Below the pieces are notes generated by a model, which was not told the origin of the DNA, did no database searches, and was given only the letters and a program-made list of their open reading frames with translations. Shown here piece after piece: positions 17,477 through 26,070 of a stretch of DNA of 64,000 nucleotides. Source of the DNA: MPNP01 sp965221445 (GTDB lineage: Bacteria; Pseudomonadota; Alphaproteobacteria; Rhodobacterales; Rhodobacteraceae); the NCBI GenBank assembly GCA_965221445.1, contig CBDCSF010000013.1, positions 620,001-684,000 of the forward strand, given 5' to 3'. The position numbers and the translations under genes are program-made. How positions within the stretch are numbered: the first letter of the stretch is position 1; each line of letters opens with the position of its first letter.

Positions 17477-17509
17477 GTGAAGAGGCAGGTATCAACCCTG
17501 CCTCTTCAC
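17477..17509 (-). promoter_or_regulatory. Perfect 13-bp stem hairpin after the binding-protein gene, second Liv operon
   Basis: GTGAAGAGGCAGG (17477-17489) and CCTGCCTCTTCAC (17497-17509) form a perfect 13-bp stem with a seven-base loop. It occupies the 60-base gap between the binding-protein gene and livG. There is no T-run on the minus strand after the stem, so partial termination or protection of the upstream mRNA from 3' decay is more likely than full termination. The same arrangement, with an unrelated stem sequence, occurs in the first Liv operon. Confidence 0.75.
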
Positions 17510-17523
17510 TATCCTATTTAAAA

Positions 17524-18714
17524 TTATCTGAATGAGACCGTTTCCCAAGCTCCGTTTCTTACTTCGAATTCACGATAATTCCCGGCCGATTCACCTGGCC
17601 CAATGAGTTCAACCGAACTGGCACCGACGTAATCAATTTCGCCACCATCTGCAAGAATTTCCAAGGCCTTGGCCAACTCACCTGGGTAAATCTTTTCACC
17701 TGGCGCATTGGCAACATCCATGACCTTCTCTTTCAACATACCACTTTCAGAAGATCCTGCCGCTTGCATGGCTAGAAGGATCAAGGCAGCTGCATCGTAG
17801 GCTTCGCCGATAAACGGACCTTCACCATTTAGACCCGAAGAGGCAACCAATTCAGCGAAGGTTGCTAGGCCAGCGCTGTCTGTACCCGGGGCCTGTCCAA
17901 ATGACCCATCCAGTTCGTTCCCGAAATCTTCAAGTAGACCATCACCATACATGCCGTCGGGAAAAACAAAGGTATCAAAAGAACCAGCGTCTATCGAACC
18001 TCGAACGATGGACTTGCCACCTTCACCTATGTAACCGGCCACAACCATTAAGTCCCCACCAGCAGAAGCAAGCGCCGCTACTTCAGCACTATAATCGCCC
18101 TTTCCAACCTCATGAGGGGCATTAATGGTGATTTCACCTCCCATTCCTTCAAAGGCAGCTGCAAAACTGTCGGAGAGCCCTTTACCGTAATCGTTATTAA
18201 TGAAAGTAACAGCAACTGAATCAAACCCTCTCTCTGTGATTATTTCCGCCATAAGTTGACCTTGCCTGGCATCTGATGGAGCAGTACGAAAAAACAAACC
18301 ATCATCTTCAACTGTTGTAAATCCTGGAGAGGTGGAAGCAGGTGAGATCATGACAATTCCGTTGGGTAAAGCAACATTTTGTAATACTGCACCAGTAGTC
18401 CCTGAACAGTCAGAGCCCATAATCGCACTAACCTTGTCGACGGTAACAAGCCTTTCGGCTGCAGCAGTAGCAGCACCAGCATCAACACAAGTTGCATCAG
18501 CTCTGACTGGTGTGACCGTTTTTCCTCCTAAAAAGATACCTGACTCACTCACTTCAGAAACAGCAAATTCAGCACCATCTGCCATTGGAGCTACCAATTC
18601 CTCAATTGGTCCTGTAAAGGATAAAAGGATCCCAATTTTTACATCATCTGCTTTGGCCTGAACGGTCAATGACAGTGTTGCTACCAATGCTATAAAATAA
18701 ATTTTCTTCATCAT
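17524..18714 (-). CDS. Liv-type ABC transporter periplasmic substrate-binding protein, second operon
   Basis: 396 residues with a signal peptide (MMKKIYFIALVATLSLTVQAKA, cleaved before DDVKIG). It is a periplasmic-binding fold I, LivK-like protein: VKIGILLSFTGPIEELVAPMADGAEFAVSEV at the mature N-terminus, VSAIMGSDCSGTTGAVLQNVALPNGIVMISPASTSP in lobe I, and VAVTFINNDYGKGLSDSFAAAFEGMGGEI in lobe II. Closeness to known branched-chain or polar amino-acid binders is greater than for the first operon's protein, so an amino-acid ligand is plausible, but the ligand is not determined here. Two adjacent Met codons are possible starts. It is the first gene of the second Liv operon. Confidence 0.9.
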   Translation of the reverse strand: MMKKIYFIALVATLSLTVQAKADDVKIGILLSFTGPIEELVAPMADGAEFAVSEVSESGIFLGGKTVTPVRADATCVDAGAATAAAERLVTVDKVSAIMGSDCSGTTGAVLQNVALPNGIVMISPASTSPGFTTVEDDGLFFRTAPSDARQGQLMAEIITERGFDSVAVTFINNDYGKGLSDSFAAAFEGMGGEITINAPHEVGKGDYSAEVAALASAGGDLMVVAGYIGEGGKSIVRGSIDAGSFDTFVFPDGMYGDGLLEDFGNELDGSFGQAPGTDSAGLATFAELVASSGLNGEGPFIGEAYDAAALILLAMQAAGSSESGMLKEKVMDVANAPGEKIYPGELAKALEILADGGEIDYVGASSVELIGPGESAGNYREFEVRNGAWETVSFR

Positions 18715-18759
18715 AAATTCCCAAATTGTTTAAGATTTTCCAATCATTTCTGAAGCACT

Positions 18760-18788
18760 TAAATATAATAAAAGAACGACTTTTTCAA
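18760..18788 (-). promoter_or_regulatory. Possible sigma-70-type promoter for the second Liv operon
   Basis: On the minus strand TTGAAA (18783-18788) is followed 17 bases later by TATTTA (18760-18765), with an alternative TATATT box overlapping at 15 bases. It lies about 45-75 bases upstream of the binding-protein start in very AT-rich DNA, so chance similarity is possible. Confidence 0.4.
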
Positions 18789-18873
18789 AATAAACATCAT
18801 TGAAAACGCATGACATTTGATTTTATTGTGGATAACCAGAATTCACCCAATTTTAATTACAAAAACGTACAAC

Positions 18874-19362
18874 CTAACATTCTAGGTAAGGGTGGAATTG
18901 CTCCTGCAACATCTCAAGATAACAATTTTCGAAAGCCAACTCAAACCCATAATCCCTCTTAACAAACAAGGTCTTCAACCCAAGGGCCTCCGCAAAACAA
19001 GAACTTGAACCCACCAAGCTTTCCAAATCCATTGAGGTAATTGAAGCAAGATATTCATTTACTTCAACTCCCCTAAATTCCAAAAAAAAGTAAATATCAG
19101 ATACAAGTGATTGTGTGATGAGCCCTTTCTGTTCAATTTGAATTAGGGAATTTTGCCAGAAATTCTCATCAGCTAATTTTGTACGAAAAAGAAAGTTTCT
19201 GTTACCTACCCAATAAACCTCATCACCATTTTTTTCTGTTCGGGTATTTGGAGTTTCAGGAATTGGGGGAAAATTGAGTACTTCCAGTTTCTCCAATTCA
19301 TCCCTTGTGCATTTGATATCAAATAAGGCAAATGGGTCCAACAAGGTCAATTTCATAGACAT
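18874..19362 (-). CDS. soxG: Sarcosine oxidase gamma subunit
   Basis: 162 residues, in the normal range for SoxG. Recognisable by position (directly after soxA, nine bases apart) and by the pattern EVYWVGNRNFLFR followed by SLVSDIYFFLEFRGVEVNEYLAS, where the family has an aminomethyltransferase-like fold with ITDQSDAWV-type motifs. Divergence is high, as usual for this subunit. SoxG completes the heterotetramer (alpha, beta, gamma, delta) that oxidatively demethylates sarcosine to glycine, passing the C1 unit to tetrahydrofolate. It is the last gene of the operon. The first two Met codons (MSM) are alternative starts. Confidence 0.85.
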   Translation of the reverse strand: MSMKLTLLDPFALFDIKCTRDELEKLEVLNFPPIPETPNTRTEKNGDEVYWVGNRNFLFRTKLADENFWQNSLIQIEQKGLITQSLVSDIYFFLEFRGVEVNEYLASITSMDLESLVGSSSCFAEALGLKTLFVKRDYGFELAFENCYLEMLQEQFHPYLEC

Positions 19363-19370
19363 TTTATCCT

Positions 19371-22301
19371 TCAGCTTCTCAATTCATTCCCTTCAGGATC
19401 ATAAAAACATGGGTGAACTACTTGCCCTTCCTCGATCCCCTTCAAATTTCTAACCCGTACATTTTTACCGAACCTTTTTCGACCTTCATCCAACAAAGCC
19501 AGGGCAACATACCTGTTATTGATTTCACTCCAGACTGATGCAGTTACATGACCCTCAACAAATTTCTTGTCTTTGGGAGATACCAAGGGGGCTCCTTCTG
19601 CAAACTGGGTTGCTTGATTATCCGAAACCAATCCAACAAGTTCCTTTCTCGGCAAGGAAGAGGACCGATTTATCTCAACTGCCCTTTTACCAATAAAATC
19701 TTTTTTTCGGGAACCCATAACCCAGCCAACCCCTAGATCAATAGGATCTATTTTTCCATCGACCTCATGGCCAAGGGATATAAAACCTTTTTCCACTCTG
19801 AGGACATGATTGGTTTCAGAGCCGATTGGTGTAATTCCGTATTTGTCTCCATGTTGAATTAAAAGATCCCATAATTCCTTGAGATCCCGTGGTCGTACAT
19901 TAATCTCAAATGACAATTCCCCTGTAAAACTTACTCTGGCTATGCGAACCGGTATGCCACTGAGCATACCATCCCTAATACCCATGAAAGGGAAAGCATC
20001 GGTAGAAAGATCAATGTCGGTTTGAAATTCTTGTAGAAAAATTCTCGCTTTTGGTCCGCAAACTGTAGCATTCATCCACTGAAGAGTTAAATTCGTAATG
20101 GTTACATCAAAATGGGAGAAATCATATCTTTGATGCTTTTCCAAGTGTTGATGAACCAAGTCAGCGTTTCCCGTTGATACGGAAACAAGATACCAGTTTT
20201 CTCCCAAACAAAAACAGACACCGTCATCCAGAATAAACCCCTCTTCCGTTAACATCATTCCGTACCTTCCCATACCTACAGGTATGTTATGGACTGGGAT
20301 TGTGTAAATCAGGTCTAAAAAGTTGGCAGCATCATTTCCCTTGACTTCAAAAGTACCTAGGGGAGAACCATCGTAAATAGCCAAACCCTTTCTAACGGCC
20401 ATGGCTTCCCGGTTAATTGCTTCCTGCATCGATTCTCCTTTCAAAAGGTAATAACCAGGACGTTTCCAATTAGCCCCAGCTTCATACAGGACAGCACCGT
20501 TTTCCCTGTTCCATTGAGTTATCGGTGTTGTTTTATACGGTTTTACAAATTTTCCTTCGGGGCTTCCAAGAGCACCAAAGGGAACTGGAGAAACAGGAGA
20601 CCTGTACTTGATCAAGCCAACTTCACCCATGGGTTTACCTGTAACATTAGAAATAATCCCGGCAGCATTTACATTCCCTGTTTTGCCTTGGTCCAATCCC
20701 ATACCCAGGGTTGTGTAGCGTTTTACAAGTTCAATATCGTCATAACCTTCCCTTAAAGCCAATTTGATGTCAGCGAGGGTTACGTCATTCAACATATCCA
20801 CAAAGGATTTTGATCCAATTTCAGTTCTGCTTGGTACCCAGTGAGGAATTATTGAAAAATCGCTTTCTTGAGAAATGAATTGAGGTATTGATGGTGGTTC
20901 TGATTTGAGCCTCAAGGCTACTGTCAATTCGGTCACCTTTTTGATCGTGTCAGTTACGTTCTCCTGAAAATTAAACTTACCTGAAACTGAACCTAGGGCA
21001 ATAATCTGCTGGCAGGCATTGGTTGGTACAAAGGTAGCTATATCCTTTGAATAGGAGTAGGCTCCCCCTGCCTGGTTCCATAATTGCAGATTTGGATTCC
21101 AGCCTCCGGAAACAGCCAGTAAATCACAACCAAAATTAACGGTTTTTCCACCGGTTAAGGGCGAGGCAACAACTCCCTTGATTTTACTCCTACCAATTGT
21201 TTTTCGAATTTCATAACCTGAGAATACCTGGATGCTTTGTGGCAAATCATGATAATCCTTATAACCTTCTTCACGTGTGTCGATGATTGCAACAATCGTT
21301 TTCCCTTCCTTCAGGAGAGAGTTTGCCAATGTTTTTATGCTGTTATTATTGGTATAAAGAACAATTCTTTTACCGGGGATCACCGAGTATTTTCTGATAT
21401 AGTTCAGTAATCCCGAAGCAAGCATAATTCCCGGTCGATCATTATCCGGAAAAACCAAACCCCTTTCGGTACAGCCTGTTGTTAAAATTACATTTTCAGA
21501 TCTGATTCTCCATTCCAGCTCAAACTTTTCTTTTTCATTGGTCTGGTGAGCCAATACAAAGTTTTGTTCTCGATAACCCCAAGCCAGGGTTTGGGTGAGG
21601 ACCCTTGCATTCGGGTACCTTTTCAGTTGTCCCTTCAGGGAATTAATCCATTGTTCCCGAGATTCATTTTCTGACCGGGGGATAGACCAATTACTACCAA
21701 GTTCCTTGTGATAATCAACCAGTATTACCCTTTTACCGGTTTTGGCAGTCATCAAAGCTGCAATTAAACCAGCCATTCCGCCGCCGATTATCAAGAATTC
21801 ACAATGTATATCTCGAGATTCGTAAGATTTGGAATCGGTTTCACTCTCGGGTACATCAGCCAAACCTGCCATTTTTCTGATAAATGGTTCATAGGTTTTC
21901 CAACGCGGAAGGAGGAATGTCTTGTAGTAAAATCCGGATGGGATGATCGGAGAAACCAATTGCAATAGCTGGGCAAAGTCATAAGCAGGGTTCGGCCAGC
22001 AATTTATACTCTTGACCTTCAACCCTTCGGTGATTGAAAACATGGTGGCGGGAACGCTGGCTGACCCATTCTCTCCAAGTACTTCTACAAAGGTTCCGGG
22101 CTCCTCTAAACCAGCTGAAAAAATTCCCCTTGGGCGATGATATTTGAAACTTCTTCCTGTGATATTTATCCCATTGGATAAAAGTGCTGACGCAATTGTG
22201 TCTCCCTGGTAGCCATCAATTGCCTTGCCATTAAACGTAAATCTAATAACTGCATCGCGATCAATTATACCGCCTGTAGGTAAACGATAATTATTTTCCA
22301 T
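19371..22301 (-). CDS. soxA: Sarcosine oxidase alpha subunit
   Basis: 976 residues, full length. The N-terminal ferredoxin-like domain (RFTFNGKAIDGYQGDTIASALL through RSFKYHRPRG) is followed by an NAD-binding Rossmann segment (IIGGGMAGLIAALMTAKTG at about 172), a linker with a second dinucleotide motif, and a C-terminal GcvT-like folate-binding domain (from about 600) that receives the methylene group and makes 5,10-methylene-THF. HEVDGKIDPIDLGVGWVM near the end is a GcvT/SoxA hallmark. It overlaps soxD by eleven bases. It forms the complex with SoxB, D and G in the cytoplasm. Confidence 0.95.
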   Translation of the reverse strand: MENNYRLPTGGIIDRDAVIRFTFNGKAIDGYQGDTIASALLSNGINITGRSFKYHRPRGIFSAGLEEPGTFVEVLGENGSASVPATMFSITEGLKVKSINCWPNPAYDFAQLLQLVSPIIPSGFYYKTFLLPRWKTYEPFIRKMAGLADVPESETDSKSYESRDIHCEFLIIGGGMAGLIAALMTAKTGKRVILVDYHKELGSNWSIPRSENESREQWINSLKGQLKRYPNARVLTQTLAWGYREQNFVLAHQTNEKEKFELEWRIRSENVILTTGCTERGLVFPDNDRPGIMLASGLLNYIRKYSVIPGKRIVLYTNNNSIKTLANSLLKEGKTIVAIIDTREEGYKDYHDLPQSIQVFSGYEIRKTIGRSKIKGVVASPLTGGKTVNFGCDLLAVSGGWNPNLQLWNQAGGAYSYSKDIATFVPTNACQQIIALGSVSGKFNFQENVTDTIKKVTELTVALRLKSEPPSIPQFISQESDFSIIPHWVPSRTEIGSKSFVDMLNDVTLADIKLALREGYDDIELVKRYTTLGMGLDQGKTGNVNAAGIISNVTGKPMGEVGLIKYRSPVSPVPFGALGSPEGKFVKPYKTTPITQWNRENGAVLYEAGANWKRPGYYLLKGESMQEAINREAMAVRKGLAIYDGSPLGTFEVKGNDAANFLDLIYTIPVHNIPVGMGRYGMMLTEEGFILDDGVCFCLGENWYLVSVSTGNADLVHQHLEKHQRYDFSHFDVTITNLTLQWMNATVCGPKARIFLQEFQTDIDLSTDAFPFMGIRDGMLSGIPVRIARVSFTGELSFEINVRPRDLKELWDLLIQHGDKYGITPIGSETNHVLRVEKGFISLGHEVDGKIDPIDLGVGWVMGSRKKDFIGKRAVEINRSSSLPRKELVGLVSDNQATQFAEGAPLVSPKDKKFVEGHVTASVWSEINNRYVALALLDEGRKRFGKNVRVRNLKGIEEGQVVHPCFYDPEGNELRS

Positions 22302-22554
22302 CCAGACCTGTGGTTTCTTTTATTACATGGGTTCTGGTATCCCTGACAACCATCAACCACTCTCCGCACCCCCTGCGATGACACCAAAATTCTCTGGTTT
22401 CACCTTCAGGATTTTCAGGAACAATAAGATTGTCAAGAAACTCAGGAGTTGGCAGCGTATTGATATTGTACGGCCGTCTTACTCTATAAGGCCCACCATA
22501 ATCAAATTCTCTCTCATCTCTAGGCCCACAAAACGGACATTCTATTCTCAACAT
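22291..22554 (-). CDS. soxD: Sarcosine oxidase delta subunit
   Basis: 87 residues, the usual SoxD size. CPFCGPRDEREFDYGG near the start and CHRRGCGEWLMVVRDT toward the end carry the zinc-binding cysteines and histidine of this small structural subunit. It follows soxB by three bases and overlaps the start of soxA by eleven, so the operon is translationally coupled. Confidence 0.95.
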   Translation of the reverse strand: MLRIECPFCGPRDEREFDYGGPYRVRRPYNINTLPTPEFLDNLIVPENPEGETREFWCHRRGCGEWLMVVRDTRTHVIKETTGLDGK

Positions 22555-22557
22555 ATC

Positions 22558-23820
22558 TTAAACTCTTGTGGTCGTACCTGGTTCCAGAATATAATCAAGG
22601 GTTTTAAAGCGGTCCAGGGTAAACGATCTTGTTAGCCGATGAGGAGCACTTGTTGCAATCAGATGAGCAAATGTCAATCCACCGGCAGGAATGGCCTTAT
22701 ATCCTCCCCACCATCCAGCAGTAATAAACAGGCCTGGTATTTCGGTTTTGGAAATAATCGGAGAAGCGTCTGGAGCTATATCTACCGTGCCCCCCCACTG
22801 CCTTAACAATTTTAGTTTCCTGAATGATGGAAACAATTCAAGCATGGCAGCTACAGTCCGCTCAAAAACCAACTGATTGGTTCCCCTTCGAAAAGATTGC
22901 CCTGGATCCGGTGCACCTCCAATGACAAGCTCTCCTTTGGCAGTCTGAGACAGATAAACACCTAAATCTGGACAGTTGACAACTACATCAATCATTGGCT
23001 TAACAGGTTCTGAAACAAAGGCCGACAGATTGAATGATCTCAGAGGAAGCCTTAATCCTATTGTTTCAGTTAATTGTGTTGTATGTCCTGAAACAGCAAC
23101 TGCGACCTTCTCAGCCATAACATTACCCTTTGTGGTAGCAACCCCTTTGATGGAACCATCCTTGTTTGTTAGTAGGAAATTTACCTTCGTATTCTGATGG
23201 ATTTCAACTCCAAATGCATCGGCTGCTCTGGCATAACCCCAAGCTACTGCATCATGTCGGTTTACTGCCCCTTCGGGATGTACCATTCCGGCTATTATTG
23301 GTAGCCGAGATTCTTTACCACCACCGGTCAGGGAAGGAATTCTCTTTCGGATTTCAGATACACTTATGGGTTCGTAGGTTGACCCAAATATATCCATGGT
23401 ATACATTTTTCTGGTGATTTCCCTGAGTTTGGGATAGGTCTGGATAATGTCTATCATGGACCTCCTGGAGTGCATGAGGTTGAAGTTGAGCTCCTGAGAG
23501 AGCCCTTCATACATCTCGACAGATTTTACAAAAAACGGAATACTCTCCTGCCTGAGATAATTGGACCTGATTGTAACCGTGTTTCGAGCAACATTACCAC
23601 CACCAAGCCATCCCCGTTCAAGAACAGCAATTTTTGTAATATCATGGTTTTTAGCTAGGTAATAGGCCGTTGCAAGACCGTGCCCACCTCCCCCGATTAT
23701 GATTGCATCATAACTTTTTTTCAGCTCACAACTGCTCCATGCGGGGGTCCAATTCCTATGGTTGGTGAGGGAGTTACGAACTAGCGAAAAAAGTGAATAT
23801 TTTTGCAAACCGAAAACCAA
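22558..23820 (-). CDS. soxB: Sarcosine oxidase beta subunit
   Basis: 420 residues; the family is about 405-417. The FAD-binding motif is IIGGGGHGLATAYYLAK (about 41-57), and ERGWLGGGNVARNTVTIRSNYL matches the SoxB region near the covalent FMN site. WGGTVDIAPDASPII and GWWGGYKAIPAGG are typical of the C-terminal part. It oxidises sarcosine with FAD and carries the covalent FMN. No ATG fits the N-terminus: the frame opens with TTG at 23820, and a second TTG four codons in (LQKYSLFSLVRN, the family start) is also possible. It is first of the four sox genes. Confidence 0.93.
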   Translation of the reverse strand: MVFGLQKYSLFSLVRNSLTNHRNWTPAWSSCELKKSYDAIIIGGGGHGLATAYYLAKNHDITKIAVLERGWLGGGNVARNTVTIRSNYLRQESIPFFVKSVEMYEGLSQELNFNLMHSRRSMIDIIQTYPKLREITRKMYTMDIFGSTYEPISVSEIRKRIPSLTGGGKESRLPIIAGMVHPEGAVNRHDAVAWGYARAADAFGVEIHQNTKVNFLLTNKDGSIKGVATTKGNVMAEKVAVAVSGHTTQLTETIGLRLPLRSFNLSAFVSEPVKPMIDVVVNCPDLGVYLSQTAKGELVIGGAPDPGQSFRRGTNQLVFERTVAAMLELFPSFRKLKLLRQWGGTVDIAPDASPIISKTEIPGLFITAGWWGGYKAIPAGGLTFAHLIATSAPHRLTRSFTLDRFKTLDYILEPGTTTRV

Positions 23821-23882
23821 ATACTTGAAATCATAACTACTAAACTGACAATCTATTCCTCAGGTTATTCAATGCCCTACCC

Positions 23883-24467
23883 TTAATGCTTTTCTTGTGT
23901 GTAATACCCAATTACATCACCTTCAGTTGTTACTCCAAGGCCATTAAGTAACCTGTTGACATAACAAAAATAACCAACAATCTGGTTGGCTTCCAAAATC
24001 TCTCCATCAGTCCAACCTGCGTGCCTTAATTTTGTAACATCCTCCTTATTCATAGAACTAGGATTGAGGGTTAATTTTTCAGCATAATGCAGGATATCCA
24101 ACTCCCTTCCCTCAAAAGCCAATCCAGGATTTCTCGACACAAGGGCTTCCTTTACCAATTTACTTCGTTCCTTTGAATCAATCAGTACTTCGGCGTTATT
24201 CCAATGGTTGGCGAAAGAATATTCACAACCATTAAGGAATGAAACATAAGTTCCCAAGGTTTCCTGCAACCATAAGGGAATAGTATTCATTTCATCATGC
24301 AGAACCGCCTTGTATAGCTTGAGATGCCCTTTCATGGTGTGAGGTCTAAGCGAGTGAACTCTCATCACATTATCAACGGTACCATGTGGGGTTCTGGCTA
24401 TCTCCAGGATTTCCAATAATGCGCTATCCGCCTCATTGTCCTGTATCATTCTTATCCAGGCTGACAT
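23883..24467 (-). CDS. AhpD-like / carboxymuconolactone-decarboxylase-family protein lacking one redox cysteine
   Basis: 194 residues from the ATG at 24467; a GTG twelve bases upstream is also possible. It resembles the peroxidase-related AhpD branch: GTVDNVMRVHSLRPHTMKGHLKLYKAV, LQETLGTYVSFLNGCEYSFANHW, and a C-terminal AGWTDGEILEANQIVGYFCYVNRLLNGLGV. In this family the redox motif is CxxCxxxH. Here it reads C-E-Y-S-F-A-N-H, so the second cysteine is Ser, and thiol peroxidase chemistry is probably lost or changed. It lies 63 bases upstream of soxB on the same strand, behind the predicted promoter and palindrome, so it probably heads the sarcosine-oxidase transcript. A function linked to formaldehyde or peroxide made by sarcosine oxidation is only an inference. 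Confidence 0.75.
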   Translation of the reverse strand: MSAWIRMIQDNEADSALLEILEIARTPHGTVDNVMRVHSLRPHTMKGHLKLYKAVLHDEMNTIPLWLQETLGTYVSFLNGCEYSFANHWNNAEVLIDSKERSKLVKEALVSRNPGLAFEGRELDILHYAEKLTLNPSSMNKEDVTKLRHAGWTDGEILEANQIVGYFCYVNRLLNGLGVTTEGDVIGYYTQEKH

Positions 24468-24489
24468 ATAATTTTCCACAAACTGAATT

Positions 24490-24513
24490 CTGTAAGAAAC
24501 CAGTTTCTTACAG
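24490..24513. promoter_or_regulatory. Perfect palindrome, probable repressor operator
   Basis: CTGTAAGAAAC (24490-24500) and GTTTCTTACAG (24503-24513) are perfect inverted repeats separated by two bases. The site lies about 23-46 bases upstream of the AhpD-like gene start and directly downstream of the -10 box of the predicted promoter, covering the expected transcription start. This is the classic position for a dimeric repressor. No regulator gene is adjacent. Confidence 0.7.
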
Positions 24514-24514
24514 G

Positions 24515-24543
24515 TTATGATTAAACTAGCAGGCTTTTTTCAA
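24515..24543 (-). promoter_or_regulatory. Predicted sigma-70 promoter of the AhpD-like gene and sox operon
   Basis: On the minus strand TTGAAA (24538-24543) precedes TCATAA (24515-24520) with a 17-base spacer, just upstream of the palindrome. The -10 match is weak (the consensus T at position six is absent), but spacing and placement fit. Confidence 0.5.
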
Positions 24544-25255
24544 AAATCGAATAGGTTGGGCAATTTACAATCTTATGATTGTTGATTTCAAAATTCATTC
24601 ACCCCTGATAGTATTTGATTTTTGTAATTGTACTAACTTCAAACGTATGTGTTCAGCGACAAAGGCAAGATCCATCTCGGCCAGATGGGTACCTTTCTGT
24701 TTCCCTGGTTGATTCAACAATAATCTGTATACACTTCAGCATATCAACCATTTCACTCCTGTCCAACTTGATCTCCAGAGAAGGTCCCTCTTAATTGTCC
24801 TCATTGTGAATATCAATAGAGTATTTATTCGGGGGATTGGTTTCTATCTTTCCAATGCCTCCTTAATCAGGCCGGAACTGATCAATTCTCTGAAATCCAT
24901 TGATCCCCCTTCCGCCATAATTTACTATCAACCAGGAATTCCTTCAGGTTCTGAATTGACGCTACTTCCATGATCTTAATATTCTTCTATAGAAGTACTA
25001 TTCAACTTTGATATTCTTCAACTACCGAACTATCAATACATGTCGTTTATCACGCTCACGATTGTCAGGACTTACATTTTTATCGGATCTATATTACAAG
25101 GCGGATATAGTCATTGAAAATAAAAATTGGGCAATTCCGAGGTGTTTAGATATCTTGAGGGATGAAGATGTGTGTTAAATCGAAAATGACGAAGAGGTAA
25201 ATCGGGTTTTTGGTGCTTTTCAAATTGTTCTAACTTTATCGGAATCTAATCCTAG
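24544..25255. other. Intergenic stretch with no recognisable gene
   Basis: About 700 bases. The minus strand has short open pieces of roughly 24-29 codons (for example 24844-24918) broken by stops in all frames, and I could not recognise any family in them. The texture (protein-like codon use interrupted by stops) suggests decayed coding sequence rather than regulatory DNA, in line with the IS66 remnant that follows. Confidence 0.5.
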
Positions 25256-25414
25256 TCATGAGGCCTGGATGAGAAGCCCTACTGCCCCGATAATTATGAT
25301 AACGGCAGCAACCACAGCCCCAATCGTCCATTGAATCTGAACTTTTTGTCCGCGCTCAATATCTGTTCTCATGGCGTTCAGGGTGGAATCAATCCTTGAT
25401 TCATGGGTGTTCAT
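25256..25414 (-). CDS. Small single-span membrane protein
   Basis: 52 residues. GGAGG lies five bases before the ATG at 25414, a strong ribosome-binding site. The first 30 residues are polar and helical (MNTHESRIDSTLNAM, then RTDIERGQKVQ), followed by one hydrophobic span (WTIGAVVAAVIIIIGAVGLLI). It resembles the C-terminal half of small coiled-coil/membrane proteins annotated in many Proteobacteria near phage or transposon sequences. An upstream 20-codon frame overlaps it by ATGA, and together they may be one frameshifted gene. The function is unknown. Confidence 0.55.
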   Translation of the reverse strand: MNTHESRIDSTLNAMRTDIERGQKVQIQWTIGAVVAAVIIIIGAVGLLIQAS

Positions 25415-25473
25415 TTTTCCTCCAAAACGGCGAACTTTTTTTCCAGTCCGTGAAAGTCATGTTCTGTAGCCAT
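25411..25473 (-). other. 20-codon frame overlapping the small membrane protein gene
   Basis: The frame ATGGCTACAG... encodes MATEHDFHGLEKKFAVLEEK and then stops, with its TGA sharing bases with the ATG of the next frame. The product is coiled-coil-like and reads as a natural N-terminus for the membrane peptide downstream. It is either a leader giving translational coupling or the 5' part of the same gene after a one-base frameshift. Confidence 0.4.
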
Positions 25474-25897
25474 ATAAGTGTGATATAGCAGGGCTGACCC
25501 GGAAAATCAAATGAGCCTGACATTTTTCTGCACAGCTGGTGTCATCAGTCTGCAGGCTCGTCATGATAGCTGATCTGGCCTTGGCCCTGGGTTTGGAAAA
25601 ACTTTCACTCGAAGGGGGGTTGCTTCTGTTCCGGCTGGTCTTACCAAGAAGATCTCCAAGCTCACTGATGGGGGCCTCCAAACGGATATTCACGGCTCTC
25701 AATTCTGCATTCTCTGTTTGCAATCGGATATTCTTTTACACCAGAAGATTGATCTTGCGGGTGGCTTGAGAAAGTTTCTACTCTAATTGTCTAACCTGTC
25801 CGTCCAATTTGCCGATAAGGTCAATCAGAACGGTAACATCAGTTGCCAATTTGATGCTGAAAATGTCTGTCACAAACACTGTCTTTACTGACTGCAT
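25457..25897 (-). pseudogene. IS66-family transposase remnant (N-terminal part)
   Basis: On the minus strand, fragments in the same frame but interrupted by stops give a beginning (MQSVKTVFVTDIFSIK), a short middle, then QTENAELRAVNIRLEAPISE and LLGKTSRNRSNPPSSESFSK. The last part matches the conserved N-terminal coiled-coil and GKTSRNSSKPPSSD region of IS66 TnpC. The remaining 400 or so residues, including zinc finger and DDE core, are missing, and the frame runs on into unrelated sequence. Two stop codons lie within it. It is a dead fragment marking an old insertion. Confidence 0.75.
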
Positions 25898-26070
25898 GAT
25901 ATTGATTTACGGCTCAGTATCAGTTATAGGAAAATTCAGCCAGTCTGGCAACAGACAGTAGGACAAAAAATGTTTAAGGGATATCAGTGACTACCTGAAT
26001 AGTTACCTTCTAACAAAGCATTCTCAGTTATAAGAATCTTACCGTAAAGACCAAATTTCATACTTCACAC

